From Maricaulaceae bacterium EIL42A08 (GTDB lineage: Bacteria; Pseudomonadota; Alphaproteobacteria; Caulobacterales; Maricaulaceae), in the NCBI GenBank assembly GCA_024178355.1, contig JAMZNZ010000003.1, forward strand, positions 202,427 through 266,426: a stretch of 64,000 bases of DNA, in the 5' to 3' direction. Below are positions 50,651-58,422 of this stretch, piece by piece. The translations under genes and the position numbers were made by a program. Within the stretch, counting starts at the first letter, position 1. The number at the start of each line of letters is the position of its first letter. The notes beneath the pieces were generated by a model that did no database searches, had not been told where the DNA came from, and worked only from the letters and a program-made list of their open reading frames with translations.

Positions 50651-51565
50651 ATGACCGAGACTAGCGCCAAGACATTCAGCTTCGCCACTCTTGCGAAAGC
50701 CACACAAATGACGCTCGACTGGCGAAACTGGGCCCCCAGTTCGCGGCGTTTCGAGCGCGCCGACCAGCCCCCTGCCGAAGTGCTCGACAAGTTGATCGAG
50801 TCTGAAATCATCCCCCGTCTCATGTTGGCCAATCGCGTGGCGAAAAGGGCCAATGTTGTATCTATGGCGGATTTCAAGCCGCGGCCGTTCAGCGAAGAGT
50901 CTGTTGACGAGTTCGCCCGTCGCGCCGTCAAAGTCGATGCCGAAATCCTGTGTGATGAGGTGGAAGCCCGAGTAAGGGCGGGCGTCTCTCACGAGGATTT
51001 GCTGCTGCGTCTTCTGGCACCGGCGGCGCGCCGTCTGGGCAAGCTATGGGAAGAAGACGACATGGAGTTCACCGATGTCACAATCGGTTTGATGAAGCTT
51101 CATCGTGTCGTGCAGCGCATTAACGAGGACGCCCCGCTGGACAGGGCGGCTTCGGGATCTGCGCCGCGAGTGCTCCTCGCGCCGGCATTGGGCGAACAGC
51201 ATCTTTTAGGCGTACTGATGGTGGGTGAATTTTTCTCCCGCGCAGGCTGGAATGTGCGTTGTGAGCCCCATAAAACGGCCAAACATCTGATTTCCTGTGT
51301 TTCAGAAGCGCATTTCGACGTTGTGGGTTTATCCGCGAGCACGCAAAATGCGGTAGATTCGCTGAGTGGAGAGATTCGCGATCTTCGCGCGGCGTCGTTA
51401 AATCCCGATGTCTTCGTACTAGTCGGCGGACCGCCGTTTAACGATGACGTCACCCTGGCCCGGCGGATTGGAGCGGACGCGACCGCTTTTGACGGGCTCC
51501 GTGCTGTCGTGACGGCAGAAAAACTTATTCATTCCTCGGCACACCAGGTTGGCGCGCCGAAGTAA
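50651..51565 (+). CDS. aerR: AerR/PpaA, cobalamin-binding antirepressor
   Basis: A 304-residue regulator with a B12-binding domain. The N-terminal half is helical; the C-terminal half has the cobalamin signature EQHLLG (His184 as the likely axial ligand), then VGLSAST and a VGGPPFND strand. In Rhodobacter capsulatus AerR uses hydroxocobalamin made photoreactive by light to bind CrtJ/PpsR and modulate its DNA binding. The gene is 21 bases upstream of ppsR, the conserved arrangement. Shorter isoforms from internal starts are known for AerR; Met20 is one candidate here. Confidence 0.92.
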   Translation: MTETSAKTFSFATLAKATQMTLDWRNWAPSSRRFERADQPPAEVLDKLIESEIIPRLMLANRVAKRANVVSMADFKPRPFSEESVDEFARRAVKVDAEILCDEVEARVRAGVSHEDLLLRLLAPAARRLGKLWEEDDMEFTDVTIGLMKLHRVVQRINEDAPLDRAASGSAPRVLLAPALGEQHLLGVLMVGEFFSRAGWNVRCEPHKTAKHLISCVSEAHFDVVGLSASTQNAVDSLSGEIRDLRAASLNPDVFVLVGGPPFNDDVTLARRIGADATAFDGLRAVVTAEKLIHSSAHQVGAPK

Positions 51566-51586
51566 TTTTTACTGTAAGGCATCGCC

Positions 51587-53017
51587 ATGGATACGAAGGT
51601 TCCAGACGGTCCCAACGCGCGGTTTCATGCCGCCGACGTTGTTGCGTCTGCCTTCCCGGATGCTGCCTCTGCTGATCTGGCCGCCAATGCCGCGGACCTG
51701 ACCCTCATCATCGACAAGGCAGGCGTCATTTGTGATGCGGCCTTCCCGGGCGAGGATTTTGAGCCGTCTGACTATGAGGACTGGGTCGGCAAAAAGTGGG
51801 CAGATCTGGTTGCTGCCGATTCCAGGGCCAAGGTCGCTGCGCTTCTGTCCTCACCGGGGCAGGCCGGGGAACGCCGCTGGCGCCATGTCAATCATTCGCG
51901 CGATGGTGAGCTTGATCTGCCAATCCGCTTTTTCACCATGGCGGCGTCAAAGCCGGGCTGGACGCTGGCCATCGGCCGGGACATGCGCGGAGTCTCGCGC
52001 ATGCAGCAGCGCTTGCTGGATGCCCAGCAGTCGATGGAGCGCGAGTACACGCGCGTTCGTGAAGCTGAAACGCGCTTCCGCATGCTCTTCCAGATTTCAA
52101 CCGAGGGCGTATTGGTGATTTCAGGCGTCACCCTGAAGATCACAGATGTGAACCCGGCTGCGGCCCGCTTCCTGGGGCGCAGGGCATCTGATGTTCAAGG
52201 CTCCAGCCTTGAGATGATCTTTGGCGACCGGGCCTCAGATGTTCGAGAAACGCTTGCCGTGGCCCGCAAGACCGGCCGCGCGGAAAATGTCGAGCTGACC
52301 CTGAATGATGACGAGCAGACCTTTACGCTGCTCGCTTCGGTGTTCCGCGAAGGTCAGGAGGCGTCCTTCCTGTGTCGTCTGACGCCGGGCGCGGCTGCAT
52401 CTGCGCCATCGCCGGATACCTCGCTGAACCGGCTCGCGGAAATTCTGCCCGACGGGCTCGCTCTGACCGGTGAGGATGGCAAGATCCTGTCGGTCAATGA
52501 AGGCTTTATCGATATGGCCCAGCTGCACGGGTCTGATGAAGCCGTGGGCGTGTCCATCGACCAGTTCCTGGGGCGGACCGAAGTTGAGTTCAACGTTCTG
52601 CTCGCCAATCTGCGCGAGCATGGCGTGATCCGGCACTTCGCCACCACGCTGCGCAGCCGTCTCGATATCGAAGAGCCCGTTGAGGTCTCAGCAGTGTCCG
52701 CGCCGGGCCCGGTGGGCCGGGTGTTCGGCTTTGCCATCCGTCCTGTGGGCCGCCGGGTTGTGGCGTCACGTGGTAATGAAGGCACGCTGCCCAGCTCAGC
52801 GGATCAGTTGTCTGATCTGGTGGGCCGTGTCGCGCTGAAAGACATCGTGCGTGAAAGTACTGACATGATCGAGCGCTCCTGCATCGAGGCGGCGCTCGAC
52901 CTGACCAACGACAACCGGGCATCGGCCGCTGAAATCCTCGGGCTCAGCCGCCAGAGCCTGTATGCGAAAATGCACCGCCACAAGATTGGCGATCTGCAAA
53001 GCAAGTCGGACAGCTAG
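51587..53017 (+). CDS. ppsR: PpsR/CrtJ redox-sensing repressor
   Basis: A 476-residue repressor of photosynthesis genes with an N-terminal sensor domain, a linker helix (QQRLLDAQQSMEREYTRV), two PAS domains (about 150-270 and 280-400) and a C-terminal Fis-type helix-turn-helix (ASAAEILGLSRQSLYAKMHR). Cys432 at the start of the HTH region (ERSCIEAAL) and Cys263 in the first PAS (SFLCRL) correspond in position to the redox cysteines of PpsR/CrtJ. It is the likely binder of the TGT-N12-ACA sites in this cluster. Confidence 0.95.
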   Translation: MDTKVPDGPNARFHAADVVASAFPDAASADLAANAADLTLIIDKAGVICDAAFPGEDFEPSDYEDWVGKKWADLVAADSRAKVAALLSSPGQAGERRWRHVNHSRDGELDLPIRFFTMAASKPGWTLAIGRDMRGVSRMQQRLLDAQQSMEREYTRVREAETRFRMLFQISTEGVLVISGVTLKITDVNPAAARFLGRRASDVQGSSLEMIFGDRASDVRETLAVARKTGRAENVELTLNDDEQTFTLLASVFREGQEASFLCRLTPGAAASAPSPDTSLNRLAEILPDGLALTGEDGKILSVNEGFIDMAQLHGSDEAVGVSIDQFLGRTEVEFNVLLANLREHGVIRHFATTLRSRLDIEEPVEVSAVSAPGPVGRVFGFAIRPVGRRVVASRGNEGTLPSSADQLSDLVGRVALKDIVRESTDMIERSCIEAALDLTNDNRASAAEILGLSRQSLYAKMHRHKIGDLQSKSDS

Positions 53018-53031
53018 TCACACCCGTGCGG

Positions 53032-53049
53032 CGTCAACTTTAATTGACA
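53032..53049. promoter_or_regulatory. Degenerate PpsR/CrtJ site upstream of bchG
   Basis: CGTCAACTTTAATTGACA is CGT-N12-ACA, one base from the TGT-N12-ACA consensus, located 30 bases before the bchG start and 15 bases after ppsR. It may also lie on the ppsR transcript end. The inner part matches the bchF site (CAACTTT), which supports a functional role. Confidence 0.55.
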
Positions 53050-53078
53050 CTTTGGTGCGTCATCCGTAGCGTACACGG

Positions 53079-53981
53079 ATGGAGCGCTCCTTATCCCCAC
53101 CGGCCTCAAGCTTTAAAACGTCAGCTCTGGCGGTTCTGGAGCTATCCAAGCCGGTCACATGGTTCCCACCGATGTGGGCTTTCATGTGCGGTGTGGTCTC
53201 GTCGGGGCAGCTCAATCTTCAAAACTTGCCGCTTCTGCTGGCTGGTATCGTGCTGGCCGGGCCGCTTTTGTGTGCGGGCAGTCAGACCGTCAATGACTGG
53301 TTTGACCGCCATGTGGACGCCATCAACGAACCCAATCGTCCGATCCCGTCGGGGCGCATACCAGGCCGCTGGGGCCTGTGGCTGGCTATCGGCTGGTCGG
53401 TGGCGGGGCTGGCCTGGGCCGCTGCGCTGGGACCATGGGTGTTTGTCGCGGCCGGAGCCGGTGTCGCTTTGTCCTGTGCCTACAGCGCGCCACCGGTCCG
53501 GCTAAAGCGCAGCGGGGTCTGGGGTCCGCTCTCGGTGGGCATTTCCTATGAGGGTCTGGCCTGGTTTACCGGGGCTGCCGTCATGCTCCAGGCCTTGCCG
53601 AGCGTATATGTGATCACCCTGGCCGTGCTCTACAGCCTTGGGGCTTACGGCATCATGGTGCTCAATGATTTCAAGGCGATAGAGGGTGATCGCAAGATGG
53701 GTCTCGGCTCGCTGCCCGCCACGCTGGGGCCGCGCAAGGCGGCCTGGATCGCCTGCATCACCATGGCGGTGCCGCAGGTGGTGGTTGTCGGTCTGCTGAT
53801 CGCCTGGAGCGGGCCAATCTACGCGGGACTTGTGGGCCTGTCCCTGCTGGTTCAGCTGGGTCTGATGGCCCGCCTGATGCGCGACCCGAAGGCCCTGACC
53901 CCCTGGTATAACGCCACTGGCGTGATGCTTTACGTTCTCGGCATGCTGGCGAGCGCCTTTGCCGTGGCTGGACTGAGTTAA
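53079..53981 (+). CDS. bchG: Bacteriochlorophyll synthase
   Basis: A 300-residue UbiA-family prenyltransferase that esterifies bacteriochlorophyllide a with geranylgeranyl (or phytyl) diphosphate. The allylic diphosphate motif is NDWFDRHVDAINEPNRP, and a second Asp motif is NDFKAIEGDRKMGLGSLP. About eight membrane spans. It begins the bchG-bch2-bchP unit, 61 bases after ppsR, with its own PpsR-like site. Confidence 0.97.
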   Translation: MERSLSPPASSFKTSALAVLELSKPVTWFPPMWAFMCGVVSSGQLNLQNLPLLLAGIVLAGPLLCAGSQTVNDWFDRHVDAINEPNRPIPSGRIPGRWGLWLAIGWSVAGLAWAAALGPWVFVAAGAGVALSCAYSAPPVRLKRSGVWGPLSVGISYEGLAWFTGAAVMLQALPSVYVITLAVLYSLGAYGIMVLNDFKAIEGDRKMGLGSLPATLGPRKAAWIACITMAVPQVVVVGLLIAWSGPIYAGLVGLSLLVQLGLMARLMRDPKALTPWYNATGVMLYVLGMLASAFAVAGLS

Positions 53982-53991
53982 GGACGCAGCC

Positions 53992-55356
53992 ATGACCTCT
54001 TCTTCCCCCCGCCCGCTGAGCTGGTTTGAGATCTTCAGGCTCGGCCTGGTGCAAGCCTCTTTCGGGGCGATTGTCGTTCTGATGACCTCCACCCTGAACC
54101 GGGTGATGATCGTTGAGCTGGCGTTGCTGGCCATGCTGCCGGGCGCGCTGGTGGGCTTGCACTATGCAGTTCAGATCAGCCGGCCACGCTGGGGCCATGG
54201 CTCTGATGCCGGCGGGCGGCGCACGCCGTGGATCATTGGTGGCATGGCTGTGCTGGCCATTGCCGGTGTTCTGGCCGTGCTGGCCACCGCATGGACGGCG
54301 ACCAACCCGATTGCCGGGATTGCGCTTGCGGTGCTGGCCTATGGCCTGATTGGTGGCGGGGTGGGCGCTGCGGGGACGTCTCTGCTGGCGCTTCTGGCCA
54401 CCGACGTCGCACCGGAGCGCCGCGCGCCAGCGAGCGCACTGACCTGGATCATGATGATCGCCGGCTTTGTGATCACGACCGCCACAGTGGGTAATCTGCT
54501 TGAGCCTTTCACGATGCGTCAGCTGGTGATTGTCTGCTCCAGCGTGTGCGTGATCGCCTTTATGATCAGCGTGATCGCCGTGTGGGGCGTTGAGCGCAAG
54601 CGCTCAGAAGCCGTGGACGCCAAGGGCGACGCGACACCCACGACCCCCTTCATGGAGGCGCTGAAAGACGCCTGGGCGGACACGCGCGCGCGCCGCTTCA
54701 CGATTTTCGTGTTCGTCGCGATGATGGCGTATAGCGCGTCTGACCTGATCCTTGAGCCTTTTGCCGGGCTGGTCTTCGGGCTGGAGGTGGGCCCATCCAC
54801 GACGCTCGCCAGCATGCAGCAGTCGGGTGTGCTTCTGGGCATGATTGCGGTGGCGGTTCTGGGCAATCGCTTTGGCTCTGATGAAGGCGGCTTTGGCCGT
54901 CGCCAGACCTGGGTTGTTGGCGGCTGTGTCGGCTCCACGCTGGCGCTGATCAGCCTGTCTGTGGCCAGCCTTGTGGGCCCCGGCTTCCCGCTTGAAATTG
55001 CCGTTTTTGCGCTGGGCCTGGCAACCGGCGGCTTCGCCGTTGCGGCCATTGGCGCGATGATGGGACTGGCGGCCGCCGATGGCGGTGGGCGCGAAGGCGT
55101 ACGCATCGGGCTTTGGGGCGCGGCGCAAGCCATCGCCTTTGGCCTCGGCGGCTTCTTCGGCGCTGCCGCGATCGATGTGGCGCGCGCGATTTTTGCCGAT
55201 GCGGCCCCGGCCTTTGCCATCGTGTTTGCGATTGATGCCGGGCTCTTCCTTCTGGCGGCGCATCTGGCGCTCCGGGTCGATGCCCCCGATAGGGCCGCAG
55301 TCAGTGCGCCGTCGACCAAACCTTCCTCTGAACCCCTTGTGGAGTCGCCCTCATGA
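53992..55356 (+). CDS. PucC/Bch2-family bacteriochlorophyll delivery protein
   Basis: A 454-residue 12-span MFS protein of the same family as LhaA (encoded at 40019): it opens FRLGLVQASFGAIVVLMTSTLNRVM and has HYAVQISRPRWGHGSDAGGRR. The gene between bchG and bchP is often annotated as the bacteriochlorophyll synthase 44.5-kDa chain (bch2, orf428). It probably hands bacteriochlorophyll to assembling complexes. It is 10 bases after bchG and overlaps bchP by ATGA. Confidence 0.92.
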   Translation: MTSSSPRPLSWFEIFRLGLVQASFGAIVVLMTSTLNRVMIVELALLAMLPGALVGLHYAVQISRPRWGHGSDAGGRRTPWIIGGMAVLAIAGVLAVLATAWTATNPIAGIALAVLAYGLIGGGVGAAGTSLLALLATDVAPERRAPASALTWIMMIAGFVITTATVGNLLEPFTMRQLVIVCSSVCVIAFMISVIAVWGVERKRSEAVDAKGDATPTTPFMEALKDAWADTRARRFTIFVFVAMMAYSASDLILEPFAGLVFGLEVGPSTTLASMQQSGVLLGMIAVAVLGNRFGSDEGGFGRRQTWVVGGCVGSTLALISLSVASLVGPGFPLEIAVFALGLATGGFAVAAIGAMMGLAAADGGGREGVRIGLWGAAQAIAFGLGGFFGAAAIDVARAIFADAAPAFAIVFAIDAGLFLLAAHLALRVDAPDRAAVSAPSTKPSSEPLVESPS

Positions 55357-56552
55357 CGGATGCAATCAAAACCTATGACGCGGTTGTGGTGGGCGGCGGA
55401 CCGGCTGGGTCCACCGCCGCTGAAACCCTGGCCAAGGCAGGAAAGTCGGTGCTGCTGCTCGATAAGCCGGGACGGATCAAGCCGTGTGGCGGCGCAGTGC
55501 CCCCCATCCTGATCCGCGACTTCAAAATCCCCGAATCCCAGATCGTGGCGCGTACGCGCGGCGCCCGTATCCTCGCGCCCTCTGGCAATGAGGTCGATAT
55601 GCCCATCGATGAGGGCTATGTCGGCATGGTCGACCGCGAGCATTTCGATGAGTTTCTGCGCGAGCGGGCCCGCGAAGCCGGTGCTGAGCGCCAGAACGCA
55701 AGCTTTGACCGGCTGGAGCGCGACGAAAACGGCGCAGCGATCTGCGTCTTCTCACCCACTGAAAACCCCGATGAAGAGGTGAAGGTGCGCGCCCGTGTAG
55801 TCATTGCGGCCAATGGCGCGAGGTCCAAGCTGGCCCAGGCTGAAGTGCGCGGTGCCGACAAGGTCAAAAGCGTCTTTGCCTACCATGAGATCGTGAAGGC
55901 CCCGAAGGATGGCGACGGGGCGTTTTACCACCCCCAGCGCTGTGACGTGTATTACGACGCGTGCGTGTCGCCGGACTTTTACGGCTGGGTCTTCCCCCAT
56001 GGTGATGTGGCCAGCGTCGGGACCGGCAGTCAGGTGAAAGGCTTCTCACTGCGCGGCGCGGTCAAACGTCTGCGCGAAGCCTCGAACCTTGATGGCTACG
56101 AGATTGTCCGCCGTGAAGGCGCGCCGCTGCCCTACAAACCGGCGCCGCGCTGGGATAATGGCCGTGATCTGGTGCTCGCCGGTGATGCGGCAGGGGCCGT
56201 GGCACCCTCGTCCGGCGAAGGGATTTTCTACGCGATGATCTCAGGCCAGTGGGCCGCTGAAGGAGCCGCGGAGTTTCTGGAGACCGGCAAGGTCAGCGCG
56301 CTATCGGGCGTGCGCAAGCGCTTCATGAAGGCGCACGGCAAGGTCTTCTGGGTGCTGGGGATGCTGCAGCATTTCTGGTACCGCAACGACAAGCGCCGTG
56401 AGGGCTTTGTGAAGATCTGCGCCGACAAGGATGTCCAGCGTCTGACCTGGCAGGGTTATATGGAAAAGGAACTGGTCAAGGCGAACCATGCCGCCCACGC
56501 CAAGATTTTCTTTAAAGACCTGGCCCATCTGGTCGGCCTGTCCCCGCGCTAG
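55353..56552 (+). CDS. bchP: Geranylgeranyl reductase
   Basis: A 399-residue flavoprotein that reduces the geranylgeranyl tail of bacteriochlorophyll to phytyl. The N-terminal FAD motif is VVVGGGPAGSTAAETLAKAG, followed by KPCGGAVPP; the second FAD region is LVLAGDAAGAVAPSSGEGI. Start lies in the stop codon of the preceding gene. It completes the right arm of the photosynthesis cluster. Confidence 0.96.
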   Translation: MTDAIKTYDAVVVGGGPAGSTAAETLAKAGKSVLLLDKPGRIKPCGGAVPPILIRDFKIPESQIVARTRGARILAPSGNEVDMPIDEGYVGMVDREHFDEFLRERAREAGAERQNASFDRLERDENGAAICVFSPTENPDEEVKVRARVVIAANGARSKLAQAEVRGADKVKSVFAYHEIVKAPKDGDGAFYHPQRCDVYYDACVSPDFYGWVFPHGDVASVGTGSQVKGFSLRGAVKRLREASNLDGYEIVRREGAPLPYKPAPRWDNGRDLVLAGDAAGAVAPSSGEGIFYAMISGQWAAEGAAEFLETGKVSALSGVRKRFMKAHGKVFWVLGMLQHFWYRNDKRREGFVKICADKDVQRLTWQGYMEKELVKANHAAHAKIFFKDLAHLVGLSPR

Positions 56553-56573
56553 CGCTGCGCGTCCGCGACCATC

Positions 56574-56849
56574 ATGACTCTTGAAACACTGTTTTCTTCA
56601 GGCCTGGCAATCGACCTCATTCTGGTCGTTGTCGTGCTGGAATTGATTGTGCTGGCTACCGTCCCGCGCCTTCGCGGCTCCATGACGCTGCTGGATGTGG
56701 TGTCGCTGGTGGTCCCCGGCGTGATGCTGATGCTGGCGCTGCGCACTGCTCTGACCGGAGCCCCATATGCAATAACGGCGGTCTGTCTGACCGCCGCCTT
56801 TGCATTTCATCTGTGGGATGTCGCGCGCCGTCGACGCGCCGGGCGGTAG
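56574..56849 (+). CDS. Small membrane protein after bchP (91 aa)
   Basis: A 91-residue protein with three predicted hydrophobic segments (IDLILVVVVLELIVLATVP, then LLDVVSLVVPGVMLMLAL, then AITAVCLTAAFAFHLW) and a basic end (DVARRRRAGR). It begins 21 bases after bchP on the same strand, so it is probably the last gene of the bchG-bch2-bchP unit. I do not recognise a named family. It is convergent with the cytochrome gene, with only 4 bases between the stops. Confidence 0.7.
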   Translation: MTLETLFSSGLAIDLILVVVVLELIVLATVPRLRGSMTLLDVVSLVVPGVMLMLALRTALTGAPYAITAVCLTAAFAFHLWDVARRRRAGR

Positions 56850-56853
56850 GGCG

Positions 56854-57447
56854 TTAGCCGTTACCGCCATTTGCCGCGATGTAGGCAAGCACATCCGCAC
56901 GGTCCTGCTCGCTGCGCAGGCCCGGGAAGGCCATCGTGGTGCCTGGGATGTATCCACGCGGATTTTCCAGATACTCAAACATGACCTCTGGCGTCCAGGT
57001 GATGCCGGAGTTCGCATTGGCGTCGGAGTAGCGGAAGCCGTCTACAGAGCCGGCCTCACGACCGAAAATGCCGTAGAGCGACGGACCCACGCGGTTCTGG
57101 CCTTCAGCCAGCACGTGGCAGGTCTGGCAGCGTGCAAAGATACGGCGGCCAGCCGCTGCGTCACCGGTCAGGCCGGCCACCATGAAGGCACCGTCGTCAC
57201 CGCCAGCGGCGGCAGGCTCTTCAGCTGGGGCTTCAGCCTCGGGCTCGGGTGCCGGCTCGGGCTCTGGTTCGGGGGCTGGCTCCGGTGCCGGAGCCTCAGC
57301 CATTGTGTTCTCTTCAGCCGCAGCAGCGGTTTCCATGGCGTCAGAGCCCGCATCCGCGGTGTCTGAGCTGTCGCCACCATCGCCCCCGCCGCACGCGGTC
57401 AGGGCTGCAGATGCGATCAGCACGCCGAAAATCTTGATGGTCTTCAT
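56854..57447 (-). CDS. Lipid-anchored cytochrome c (c2-like)
   Basis: A 197-residue monohaem cytochrome c. The signal peptide ends in LTAC with Cys19 as the lipid anchor. A flexible linker of about 60 residues follows, rich in Glu-Pro and Ala-Pro (APEPAPEPEPEPAPEPEAEA), then a class I cytochrome domain with the haem motif CQTCH (Cys107, Cys110, His111) and Met172 in PGTTMAFPG as axial ligand. The layout resembles membrane-tethered cytochrome cy. Located at the edge of the photosynthesis cluster with no pufC or cycA seen, it may donate electrons to the RC; this is inference. Confidence 0.88.
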   Translation of the reverse strand: MKTIKIFGVLIASAALTACGGGDGGDSSDTADAGSDAMETAAAAEENTMAEAPAPEPAPEPEPEPAPEPEAEAPAEEPAAAGGDDGAFMVAGLTGDAAAGRRIFARCQTCHVLAEGQNRVGPSLYGIFGREAGSVDGFRYSDANANSGITWTPEVMFEYLENPRGYIPGTTMAFPGLRSEQDRADVLAYIAANGGNG

Positions 57448-57611
57448 GTCGCCTGGTCCCTCTAAAAGGCTTCTAGGTCTTTACACCTTAGCGCCTTTTT
57501 GTCGCAGGGCCATAGGGTGGAGATAAAAATTTTGAATCGATTTTTCGCCCCGCTGTGCGCGTGCGGTCGGTGATGATGGTTCATCACCGCAGAATCGGGT
57601 ACCCGAAACAG

Positions 57612-58244
57612 GTGGCCAAGCTTTACTTCACATACAGCGCAATGAATGCGGGCAAGTCGGCAATCCTGTTGCAGGCCGCCCATAATTATCGCGAGCGCGG
57701 CATGGCGGTGATGCTGTGGACGTCTCATCACCATGGCGATGGCGTCAACGCCAGCGCCGGCAAGATCCAGTCGCGGATCGGGCTGGAGGCCCCCGCCCAG
57801 CTGTTTCGCCCGGGGCTTGATCTGCTCGCGGCCATCAGCGCGGAGCGTCAGCGCGCGCACAAGGCTGGCGGTAAACTGGACGCCATCTTTTTCGACGAGG
57901 CGCAGTTCTTGACGACCGAACAGGTTCGCCAGCTGGCGCGCGTGTGTGACGGCCTCGCCATTCCGGTCCTGTGCTACGGCCTGCGGACCGATTTCAAAGG
58001 CGCTCTCTTTGAAGGGGCGAGCGAGCTTCTGGCGATCGCTGACGAGCTCAGAGAAGTGCGCACGCTGTGCCATTGCGGGCGCAAGGCGACAATGAATCTG
58101 CGTCAGGATGAGGCGGGTCACGCGGCTCGCGATGGCAATCAGGTTGCCGTGGACAAGGGCGGCTATGTCTCCTTGTGTCGCCAGCACTGGCGCGAAGCGA
58201 TGGCCGACGAAACGCCCGACTTCATCGATCCGGGGGCGGCCTGA
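57612..58244 (+). CDS. tdk: Thymidine kinase
   Basis: A 210-residue type II thymidine kinase phosphorylating thymidine. The P-loop is YSAMNAGKSAILL, the Walker B-like segment is FFDEAQFLT, and IPVLCYGLRTDFKGALF is the lasso/base-binding region. Zinc ligands are in LCHCGRKA and SLCRQHW. GTG 57612 matches the usual start of the family (xAKLYFTYSAM); ATG 57573 is an alternative. It is unrelated to the photosynthesis cluster and marks its right boundary. Confidence 0.93.
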   Translation: MAKLYFTYSAMNAGKSAILLQAAHNYRERGMAVMLWTSHHHGDGVNASAGKIQSRIGLEAPAQLFRPGLDLLAAISAERQRAHKAGGKLDAIFFDEAQFLTTEQVRQLARVCDGLAIPVLCYGLRTDFKGALFEGASELLAIADELREVRTLCHCGRKATMNLRQDEAGHAARDGNQVAVDKGGYVSLCRQHWREAMADETPDFIDPGAA

Positions 58245-58422
58245 TCTTTTAGATTGCAAGGGTTTCACCCTCACCGCTTGCGGCATTTTGCGTGGCGGAG
58301 CCTTTTGAGTTTTGCCTTCTCAACCCAGCCTTGAAGGGGTAGGGTTCCGGCTCATGCCGTTATTCTGGCATCGGCTTTGCGTTGCGCGGAACAGAACAGG
58401 CCGCGACGCTACGGGGGGCAAT

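Noticed and set aside
58245..58422. Possible promoter or hairpins between tdk and the giant gene
   Set aside because: Short inverted repeats are present (for example GGGTTTCACCC near 58260) but none is strong enough to call.
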